Positions 9,259 to 16,645 of a stretch of 64,000 nt of DNA are shown piece after piece. The DNA is from Candidatus Thiodiazotropha sp. CDECU1 (GTDB lineage: Bacteria; Pseudomonadota; Gammaproteobacteria; Chromatiales; Chromatiaceae), in assembly GCF_963455295.1 (NCBI RefSeq), contig NZ_OY734020.1, positions 2,294,001-2,358,000 on the forward strand. The letters run 5' to 3'. Numbering within the stretch: the stretch's first letter is position 1; each line of letters opens with the position of its first letter. The notes beneath the pieces were generated by a model. That model saw only the letters and a program-made list of their open reading frames with translations. It was not told where the DNA came from and searched no databases. The position numbers and the translations under genes were made by a program.

Positions 9259-9588
9259 ATGAAGCATTTGAGTAAAATTATAACTCATACCCTGGTTGTT
9301 TTTATTGCAACGACATTTTCTGCCTGCGCCGAAATGCCCACAAAACCTTGCAAAGACCCTTGTTCAACATCAAAAGACAGGTTTGTGTATTCTATTCAGT
9401 TTAACGCTAAGACTGGCGAACTTGAAGTACTAGACAAGAATGGAAAAGCTGTTGAACCTAAAGTTTTAAACCTCCCAGAGGAACCCTTACCTGTTAAAGC
9501 AATAGTCAATGTCCACACAATAATCGAAGCAAAAGGGTCATGCTTCGTAATTGTTAATGGCAAGGCATATAACGTCTGTCTATTTTAA
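9259..9588 (+). CDS. Small lipoprotein, unknown function
   Basis: 109 residues from ATG 9259, chosen because AAGAGGAG lies 7-14 bases upstream; an earlier in-frame ATG inside the previous gene's end is not used. Lipoprotein signal with lipobox FSAC, then a Lys/Thr-rich spacer and a small domain (FVYSIQFNAKTGELEVLDKNG, SCFVIVNGKAYNVCLF) with several Cys residues. It starts 37 bases after the FecR-TPR-barrel gene and is probably co-transcribed, so a periplasmic partner of that barrel is a reasonable guess. No family recognised. Confidence 0.7.
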   Translation: MKHLSKIITHTLVVFIATTFSACAEMPTKPCKDPCSTSKDRFVYSIQFNAKTGELEVLDKNGKAVEPKVLNLPEEPLPVKAIVNVHTIIEAKGSCFVIVNGKAYNVCLF

Positions 9589-9606
9589 TAGTTCACTTAG
9601 TTAATT

Positions 9607-9632
9607 CTTCACCCATAAGGATATGAGTGAAG
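9607..9632 (+). terminator. Possible terminator hairpin after the small lipoprotein
   Basis: CTTCAC (9607-9612) pairs with GTGAAG (9627-9632), and a CAT/ATG pair extends the stem past a mismatch. A T-rich run (GTTTAATTAA) follows. The stem is short, so strength is doubtful. The position, 19 bases after the stop codon, is right for the end of the FecR-barrel/lipoprotein transcript. Confidence 0.35.
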
Positions 9633-9689
9633 GTTTAATTAATATCTGTATCCAGAAGCTCACTTCGAGTGTAGTCTGGTCTATGCTAA

Positions 9690-10877
9690 TCACATTTCTG
9701 AAATGATTAATGGAACATGAAGTTCATTACTGCTGCATCCTCCATGTACACCAACCAATTTGTATCGCTTCTCCTGAGCTAGCCAATCCTTGATCACGTA
9801 ATTCGCCTGCATCAACAGCAGACGGTCACCAATGCGCCATGACAATTGGCGATTCGGTGACCCCAAACCAAACCAATTCTGTTCTATCAACTCTTTAGAT
9901 CGATAAGCGATCGCTTTTCCGTCCAACTCGCTTTTTACATAGTCATCAAAGGCATTCTCGCAACCAGGTCGAAGGTAACAATAGGCTGCACGCGGTTCAC
10001 CACACAATGGCAGGCTGAGCATTTCCAGTAATTGCGGGTGGTCGTCGAGTGAAATCCTGTCACTGGGTTGGGTATCGATCTGGCCATGGTCTGCGCAGAT
10101 GATGATCAGGCTGTCTGTGCCTCGACATTGCGCCAATAGACTACTGAAAGCCTGATCGATCTCCAGCAGATGGCGCTTGGCCTCATCGCTCCAGATGCCC
10201 GACTTGTGACCGATGCTGTCCAGCTCTGACCAGTAGGCATAGAGATAGCGTTCATCCCCATGGCGGAGCAGATCTGCAATCTGGCTGGTGAGATCCGGCA
10301 GGTTTTTGTGTTTGACCAGGCGCGCCCTGCCGAGATGGGCCCGATTAAAGTCCGAATCGGCGATATAGGCCGGAGACACCATGACTGAGTCATAAGCGAT
10401 TTTATCGCTGAATGGGGTGTGCCCATGCAAGGCCTGGGTGTCGATGCCCGCCTGTCCCAGGGTGACGCCACCATATCTTGGCCAGCCAGGCAGTACAGCC
10501 AATATGGCGCCCAACTCTCTGAAGTAGATATGCCAGCCGGTGAGGCCATGCTGCTGCGGTGCGTCGCCGGTGAGAAAGGTGGTCACGGCACTAGCGGTAG
10601 TCGGGGGGAAAACAGAGGTTATCGCACCCTTGAGATGCGCATTCAACGTCTCGGCTTCAGGATGAGCTCGAAGATAGTTGGCTCCCAGACCGTCCACCAC
10701 CCAGAGTAGGATTTTACGGTAGGACCCGAGTGGCGTGGATACCAGGAGATCGAGCGGTGGGTAGCTGTGGCGGTCACCACCCATCGCCCTCTGCAAGGAA
10801 GCCATCAGATTGACAATACTGCCGCCGTTATAGTCGGGTAATGGCATAATACCTACCGATCGTGGATGCTGATACAC
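9690..10877 (-). CDS. Alkaline-phosphatase-superfamily protein (type I phosphodiesterase/nucleotide pyrophosphatase)
   Basis: 395 residues, no clear signal peptide. Motifs of the superfamily: metal Asp62 in LLWVVDGLGANYLR, the nucleophile Thr in SVFPPTTASAVTTFLTG (Thr93/94), HGLTGW, ELDSIGHKSG, and the second metal site CADHGQID. The family hydrolyses phosphodiester, pyrophosphate or phosphonate-type bonds; the substrate here is unknown. An in-frame ATG near 10847 (MPLPDYNGG) is an alternative start. It is transcribed leftward, against its neighbours, with about 190 bases to the divergent kinase gene. Confidence 0.8.
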   Translation of the reverse strand: MYQHPRSVGIMPLPDYNGGSIVNLMASLQRAMGGDRHSYPPLDLLVSTPLGSYRKILLWVVDGLGANYLRAHPEAETLNAHLKGAITSVFPPTTASAVTTFLTGDAPQQHGLTGWHIYFRELGAILAVLPGWPRYGGVTLGQAGIDTQALHGHTPFSDKIAYDSVMVSPAYIADSDFNRAHLGRARLVKHKNLPDLTSQIADLLRHGDERYLYAYWSELDSIGHKSGIWSDEAKRHLLEIDQAFSSLLAQCRGTDSLIIICADHGQIDTQPSDRISLDDHPQLLEMLSLPLCGEPRAAYCYLRPGCENAFDDYVKSELDGKAIAYRSKELIEQNWFGLGSPNRQLSWRIGDRLLLMQANYVIKDWLAQEKRYKLVGVHGGCSSNELHVPLIISEM

Positions 10878-11064
10878 GATGAATCATTGTACATTTTCAG
10901 GAATTCTTTCATATTGTTCAAAATGAAGATACAGCCGATATATAACTTGTAATCCAATCACTTTGTATTCCCAAATCTTACAAAGGCTATGATCGACATG
11001 CCCAATGCCTTATCATTTGCGACTAATAGCCCTTTATGTGATTTCTAGAGAGGATTCAAGGTTA

Positions 11065-12543
11065 GTGGCTACACATGATGACGATCATCCCGCACCTGAC
11101 GATGAAGCGACACGCATCGCCACGACCGGCAGCACGGGCAACCAAAATCATACCGGCCCAACAACACCTATTACCGATCCAGGAAAGAGTGTCACTGAAG
11201 CATTGACCGCCGTCTCTGAAGAGCTGGCAAATTCAACCTCCAGCGTAGTAGGCATCGGCTCAGTACTGAAAAACCGCTTTGTCCTTGAACAGATGCTGGG
11301 ACGGGGTGGCATGGGGGTGGTCTACAAGGCCAGGGATTTGCGCAAGGTCGAGGCGATGGACCGGGACCCCTATATCGCAGTCAAGGTATTGTCGAAGGAT
11401 TTTCAGGCCAATCCGGACTCTTTCATTGCCCTGCAGCGGGAGAGCAAGAAGGCGCAACAGCTGGCACACCCCAATATCGTGACAGTCTACGATTTCGACC
11501 GGGATGGTCCCAATGTGTTCATGACCATGGAGCTGTTGGAGGGCGAACCTCTCGATCAGCTGATCAGGCGTCTTCGTCCGGCCACCCTGCCGACCCAACA
11601 GGTCCTCTCGATTATCGAACAGATGGCCCGCGCACTTGCCTACGCCCATTCCGAGAGTATCGTTCACTCCGACTTCAAGCCGGGCAATGTGTTTCTGACC
11701 TCGAAAAGCGTGGTCAAAGTGGTGGATTTCGGCATCGCCCGGGCTGCCAAAAGAGCCGATCGCCCGGCAGAGGATGCCACAATCTTCGATCCCGGCTCCC
11801 TCGGCGCCCTGACCCCAACCTATGCCAGTTGTGAAATGCTGGAGTATGGTGAGCCGGATCCGAGAGATGATGTCTATGGCCTGTCGGTGGTTGCCTATGA
11901 GCTGCTGGCAGGAAGCCATCCCTTCGATCGTAAACCGGCAACTTATGCGCGGGATCTAAATCTCAAGCCTAAACGCCCCAAGGAGCTGCCGAAGGAAATC
12001 TGGAATGCCATTATCCATGGATTGGAGTTCGATCGGGAGAAACGGACCCGTAACGCGACAGAGTTCCTCAAAGAGATGTCCGGCCCCCGCCCGGGGAGGG
12101 ACAGTGCGCTTCCCAAATGGGCCATACCGGCGGCTGTAGCGATAGTCCTGCTGCTTGTCATCACCACCGGCTCGCTGCTCTTCAATGGGCAAAATGGAGA
12201 TCTTCAACCAGAAATTGTACTAGAGGAGACATCATCACTGGAACCAGAGATGCGGGAGAGGATTGAGAATATTCTCGAGGTCGCTGAGGTGCATATGCTT
12301 GTCGGTCGACTTCTGGAGCCGCCGGGTAGCAGCGCCTATGATGCCTATCATCAGATATTGATCATGCATCAACACAACAAGCAGGCCACCGAAGGCCTAC
12401 AGCAAGTAGGCGATCTTCTTGAACAACAGGTGAGAGACTTGATCGAGTCAAAAGAGATTCAAGCGGGTAAGTCATTGCTGGAAAAAGGCCTTGATGCCCT
12501 GCCCGAGCATCAGGGATTAAAAAAGTTACAGAGTGATTTATAA
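11065..12543 (+). CDS. Membrane Ser/Thr protein kinase (Hanks type, PpkA/Stk-like)
   Basis: 492 residues from GTG 11065, preceded by AGAGAGG; an in-frame ATG at 11005 would add 20 residues. Acidic N-terminus with DDEATRIATT, kinase domain about 72-340, one transmembrane helix about 352-373, and an alpha-helical periplasmic tail rich in Glu/Leu. Kinase motifs: Gly loop GRGGMG (79-84), Lys107, catalytic loop HSDFKPGN (201-208) with Ser replacing the usual HRD arginine, and DFG at 221-223. The Ser variant implies it may not depend on activation-loop phosphorylation. It is a candidate for the missing kinase that pairs with the PppA phosphatase and Fha protein of the T6SS 30-40 kb away; that link is inferred. 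Confidence 0.85.
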   Translation: MATHDDDHPAPDDEATRIATTGSTGNQNHTGPTTPITDPGKSVTEALTAVSEELANSTSSVVGIGSVLKNRFVLEQMLGRGGMGVVYKARDLRKVEAMDRDPYIAVKVLSKDFQANPDSFIALQRESKKAQQLAHPNIVTVYDFDRDGPNVFMTMELLEGEPLDQLIRRLRPATLPTQQVLSIIEQMARALAYAHSESIVHSDFKPGNVFLTSKSVVKVVDFGIARAAKRADRPAEDATIFDPGSLGALTPTYASCEMLEYGEPDPRDDVYGLSVVAYELLAGSHPFDRKPATYARDLNLKPKRPKELPKEIWNAIIHGLEFDREKRTRNATEFLKEMSGPRPGRDSALPKWAIPAAVAIVLLLVITTGSLLFNGQNGDLQPEIVLEETSSLEPEMRERIENILEVAEVHMLVGRLLEPPGSSAYDAYHQILIMHQHNKQATEGLQQVGDLLEQQVRDLIESKEIQAGKSLLEKGLDALPEHQGLKKLQSDL

Positions 12544-12577
12544 AAAACCCTTTACGCAGACGCTGCCAAGATCGTAG

Positions 12578-13411
12578 TTACCGCGGCGACAGGTGACTCC
12601 CTTCACATCGATCAGCCACACAAGCCAATACAGCTTGCCATATCTCTTCCCAACAGCAAATGTGAGTAAAATCCTCGAACAGTATGTAGCGACTGTCAGG
12701 TTGATTGATCAAAGCATCGCGAATTATCCCTGGAGGTATATTACTATCCTTGCCCCCCGCCAGATGATACTGCCGGATTGTTGTGGGCAAAGGCGATATC
12801 GACTTAGGGTTCTTTGACCCCTCCAAGGGATCGTAGCCATGCAGATCAGCCCAGGTCTCAACGTCCAGGTTACCGGCTATGGTGACGATGCTTTGAGTCT
12901 CAGGAAATTTCTCAGCCATAAGCATGGCCAAGCCCCCTCCTCCACTGAATCCCACCAGATGGAGATTTGTATGCCCGTACTCAGCCATGATCTTCCGCAG
13001 CACCCTGGCCATGCTATCGATCACATCCTCAGAGTAGCGTGCTGAAGTCCAGTAATCGGGGGTGCAGGGGTGACGATCAGAATAGCCATGGTAACAGGGT
13101 CGCCCAAGAAAAAGACTGGGTGATTTATCCATTGCCATCAATTTCAGTGTTACAGGCCTTCTCGGTGTAGGATCGCTGGCGATGATGAATCCGCCAATCC
13201 AAGGTGTGCCGTCTCCCCCCAGGTAGACATGCAGGGTCGATGATGTGCCCAGTTTGCCGTTATCGTAGATGACATGGGAAAAATCCCCTCCCTCCACCTC
13301 TGTTCTATGGAAACCCTGTTCCTGCGCCATTCCGTCAAAGCGTTCACTGGGGGTGGTACAGGCGGCGAGCAGGGCCCATATTGCAATGCAGCAAATACGT
13401 GAATATGTCAT
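12578..13411 (-). CDS. Alpha/beta-hydrolase lipoprotein
   Basis: 277 residues. Lipoprotein signal with lipobox LLAAC (Cys18). Alpha/beta-hydrolase features: strand LHVYLGGDG, long loop with paired cysteines (RPCYHGYSDRHPC), nucleophile elbow GFSGGGG with Ser156, and a late histidine in FEDFTHICCW (about 252). Probably a periplasmic or outer-membrane esterase-type enzyme of unknown substrate. It lies between the rightward kinase and caspase genes but on the opposite strand; its stop is 34 bases from the kinase stop. Confidence 0.8.
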   Translation of the reverse strand: MTYSRICCIAIWALLAACTTPSERFDGMAQEQGFHRTEVEGGDFSHVIYDNGKLGTSSTLHVYLGGDGTPWIGGFIIASDPTPRRPVTLKLMAMDKSPSLFLGRPCYHGYSDRHPCTPDYWTSARYSEDVIDSMARVLRKIMAEYGHTNLHLVGFSGGGGLAMLMAEKFPETQSIVTIAGNLDVETWADLHGYDPLEGSKNPKSISPLPTTIRQYHLAGGKDSNIPPGIIRDALINQPDSRYILFEDFTHICCWEEIWQAVLACVADRCEGSHLSPR

Positions 13412-13494
13412 AGATACCCGATTAAACCATTTCCAGAGGGATTTGAATTGTCTATTCTTAATCGAGAAGCAATATTATTAGGTTTGGATATACC

Positions 13495-16400
13495 ATGTTA
13501 CATCGTTGTTCCAGTATGAATACACCCAATATAAAACCCGTACCGCTGATCGTCAGCACCCTGCTCACTGCCCTGTTAGCCCTTTCCGGCTGCCAGACCC
13601 AGAGTACCAGGCAGATTAGCGATGATGCGGCAGCACCTGTCAGCGGCAATCCGGACAAATTTCTGATTGTCGACTGCCTGTTACCTGGCCAGGTACGCAA
13701 GCTGGGCGCAAACATGACCTATCTTTCACCCAGACGGCCGGTCAAAACCACTGCCTCCGAGTGTGAGATTCGAGGCGGCGAATATGTGGCCTTTGACCGG
13801 GCTGACTACCGGACCTCCCTGCGCGTCTGGCTGCCTCAGGCCAAAGAAGGAGACCCTGTAGCGCAGAACTATGTGGGTGAGATCTATGAGAAGGGTCTCG
13901 GAATCGAGCCTGATTATAAGACTGCCGCCGCCTGGTACCTCAAAGCGGCAGACCAGGGCAACTCCCGGGCACGCATCAATCTGGGCTTTCTCTATGAAAA
14001 GGGCTTTGGGGTGAAGAAGGATCTGGCTCAGGCCCTCAATTGGTATCGCCAAGCCTCCGGTCTGGAGGATGACAATCTGCAGTTCTCTTCTGCGGTGGAG
14101 ATCTCCAAGGCGGAGCGAAAAGAGCTACGTCTTCTGAAACAGGAGAGACAACAACAGAAATCTGAAACAGAACAGCTGCGCAAGCAGCTCAAGAGCACCA
14201 GCAAACAGCTGAAAGCAGAAAGGGTTAATCTGGCGAAAGCGGAGAAGCGTCTGACCACGCTGAGGGCGGAAGCGGTGATTCAACCCACAATGACAACCTC
14301 CCCCACTCTCAACACTGCCGGTCCGGAATTAAAACAGCTCAAATCCAAACTGGTCGTGAGTGAAAAACAGGCCCTGCAACAGCGCACCCAGATAGCCTCC
14401 CTGGAAAAGGCCCTCAGCGAGCAGCGGGGTGAGATGGATAGTGCAATCAAACAGTCTCAGCTGGAAACCGAACAACAGCGTAAGCAGGCTGCGATACTGC
14501 AGCGCAAGCTGGATGAGACCAACCAGCAGTTGCTGAACAAAAAGGCATCACTCGCCTCCACCGAGTCCGAGCTGGAGGCGCTGCGCTCAGAGTTGAGCCG
14601 AAAAGAGAAACTATCCAAAGTCTCGCAGACTGAAGCGCTCACCACACTGCAGGCGCAACTGTCCGAACAGGAGAAGGCGGTACTCACACAACAGCGCAAG
14701 ATCGTCGACCTGGAGTCATCCCTCTCCACTCAGCAGACAAAGATGAACGAGGCACTGCGCCTCTCATCCCAGGAAAAGGCCCAGCTACAAGAGGCGTTGA
14801 AGGTTCAAACCGGCAAGGCCAGCCAACTCAAACAGAAACTCGATCAGACACAGTCTCAACTTGACCTGACGATTGCGGATATCGAGAAGAATCAACCGGT
14901 GCTAGCCGAACAGCGCCGGCAACTGGAGTTGGCACAAAAATCATTGAACGAGGCAACCAGCAACAGTATCAGCCTCGAACAGCAGGTAGTGCGCCTGCAA
15001 CAGGATCTGAGTAGTCGTGAGAGCACTATGGGCCAACAGGGAGAAGCTGTCACAAAACTCAGAGAAGAGCTGAATCGCTACCAACAGCGCCTGCTCTCAC
15101 TGGAACAGGAAAAGATCAACCAGCAAACCACATTACAGGGTGATGTGGCGAAGCAGGAGCGCCAGATCGCGGAGTTGCGCCAAAAACTGCAGCAGACAGA
15201 GCAGCAGCTCGATACAAATCAGGCGCAACTGGCAAAAATTAATCCTGACCTTGCCCGCCAACAATCGCTGTTACGCAAGACGCAGAAAGAGCTTATTGCC
15301 ACCAAGACAGCTGCCGCACGCAAGGAAGCCGAGGTCACACGTTTGCGCAAATCCGAACAGACCTATCTGGATCAGATCCAAGAACAACAGATAAAAATAG
15401 ACCGTTATCAGGCGGAAGCATTACGATACAGAGCCCAATTGGCCAATCTGCACGCCAATCAACAGGCAAGTTTGGTGTCCGGCCCCACTATAGAAATCAT
15501 CGACCCGCCGGTTGCCCTTACCCGCGGCATTCCAAGTGTCCGTTTACGCTCTGTGGCGAAGGAACGGAAAATTACCGGCCGGGTTGTGGCGCCGGCTGGC
15601 CTGCTCTCTTTCACGGTTAACGATAAAACCGAATCACCCGACACTCTGGGTATCTTTTCAACCACTATCAAAGTAGAGGAAGAGCAGACCCCAGTGAAAA
15701 TGGTCGCTGTGGATAAAAAGGGGCAACATACCAGTCTCGAATTTCTGCTCATTCCAAAACTGCGCTATGCCTCTAGCGGAGAGGAGCAGCTGAATACCTC
15801 CAGCGATACCAGCAAAACCACCAGACGTATCGCCGGCCAAGTGGACTTCGGCAACTATCATGCGCTGGTGATCGGCAACAATCAGTATAGTCACTTCCCC
15901 AGCCTTCTGAGCGCCAGTGTCGATGCGCGGGAGACCGCAGAATTATTGCGCACAAAATATGGATTCCAGACCACCACGCTGATTGATGCCACTCGTTATG
16001 ACATGCTTTCTGCACTCAATAACTTGCGTGAGACCCTGACTGAAAACGACAATCTGCTGATCTATTACGCAGGTCATGGTGAACTGGACAGAGTAAACCT
16101 TCGCGGCTACTGGTTACCTGTTGATGCCGAACCAAACAGCACCGCCAACTGGATCTCGAATATCGCCATCACCGATATTCTGAACGCGATGTCGGCAAAG
16201 CATATCCTTGTGGTTGCCGACTCCTGTTATTCCGGCTCCCTTACACGTTCATCCATGGCGCGACTGGAGTCCGGGATGTCCGATGAGGTCAAGACCAAAT
16301 GGCTAAAGGTGATGGCAAAGACAAGGTCGCGTACGGTATTGACCTCTGGGGGCCTGAAACCTGTTCTCGATCAGGGTGGTGGGCAGCACTCGGTATTCGC

Positions 16401-16587
16401 CAAGTCGTTTCTCAGGACTCTGGCTGAAAATGAATCTATTTTGGAAGCCTATAAATTGTTCCGTAATCTGGCAAAAGAGGTTCAGCAGACAGCTTCGAAA
16501 TTTGGCATTGACCAGATACCTGAGTACGCGCCAATAAAACACGGGGGACATGAAGCAGGTGAGTTCTTCTTCATACCGCAGGGTTGA
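13495..16587 (+). CDS. Caspase-family (peptidase C14) lipoprotein with Sel1 repeats and long coiled coil
   Basis: 1030 residues from ATG 13495 (ATG 13516 also possible). Lipobox ALSGC at about residues 29-33, then two Sel1-like repeats at about 120-190 (VGEIYEKGLGIEPDYKTAAA, LGFLYEKGFGVKKDLAQALN). Next comes a Gln/Glu/Leu-rich coiled coil from about 200 to 655, a short Ig-like strand region, and a C14 caspase-fold domain at about 780-1030. The catalytic dyad is visible: His861 in IYYAGHGELD and Cys911 in VVADSCYSGSLTRS. Exported caspase-like proteins are known in proteobacteria, but substrates are mostly undefined. It is followed after 58 bases by the first ASH-domain autotransporter and is probably co-transcribed with it. 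Confidence 0.9.
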   Translation: MLHRCSSMNTPNIKPVPLIVSTLLTALLALSGCQTQSTRQISDDAAAPVSGNPDKFLIVDCLLPGQVRKLGANMTYLSPRRPVKTTASECEIRGGEYVAFDRADYRTSLRVWLPQAKEGDPVAQNYVGEIYEKGLGIEPDYKTAAAWYLKAADQGNSRARINLGFLYEKGFGVKKDLAQALNWYRQASGLEDDNLQFSSAVEISKAERKELRLLKQERQQQKSETEQLRKQLKSTSKQLKAERVNLAKAEKRLTTLRAEAVIQPTMTTSPTLNTAGPELKQLKSKLVVSEKQALQQRTQIASLEKALSEQRGEMDSAIKQSQLETEQQRKQAAILQRKLDETNQQLLNKKASLASTESELEALRSELSRKEKLSKVSQTEALTTLQAQLSEQEKAVLTQQRKIVDLESSLSTQQTKMNEALRLSSQEKAQLQEALKVQTGKASQLKQKLDQTQSQLDLTIADIEKNQPVLAEQRRQLELAQKSLNEATSNSISLEQQVVRLQQDLSSRESTMGQQGEAVTKLREELNRYQQRLLSLEQEKINQQTTLQGDVAKQERQIAELRQKLQQTEQQLDTNQAQLAKINPDLARQQSLLRKTQKELIATKTAAARKEAEVTRLRKSEQTYLDQIQEQQIKIDRYQAEALRYRAQLANLHANQQASLVSGPTIEIIDPPVALTRGIPSVRLRSVAKERKITGRVVAPAGLLSFTVNDKTESPDTLGIFSTTIKVEEEQTPVKMVAVDKKGQHTSLEFLLIPKLRYASSGEEQLNTSSDTSKTTRRIAGQVDFGNYHALVIGNNQYSHFPSLLSASVDARETAELLRTKYGFQTTTLIDATRYDMLSALNNLRETLTENDNLLIYYAGHGELDRVNLRGYWLPVDAEPNSTANWISNIAITDILNAMSAKHILVVADSCYSGSLTRSSMARLESGMSDEVKTKWLKVMAKTRSRTVLTSGGLKPVLDQGGGQHSVFAKSFLRTLAENESILEAYKLFRNLAKEVQQTASKFGIDQIPEYAPIKHGGHEAGEFFFIPQG

Positions 16588-16645
16588 TCAGCTCCTCAAG
16601 GGCTGACAACAAAAAGAAATTAAAAAAATCCGGGGAGGATATCTA

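Noticed and set aside
11260-11919. 219-codon reverse frame inside the kinase gene
   Set aside because: Shadow of the kinase domain; His/Gly-rich, no motif.
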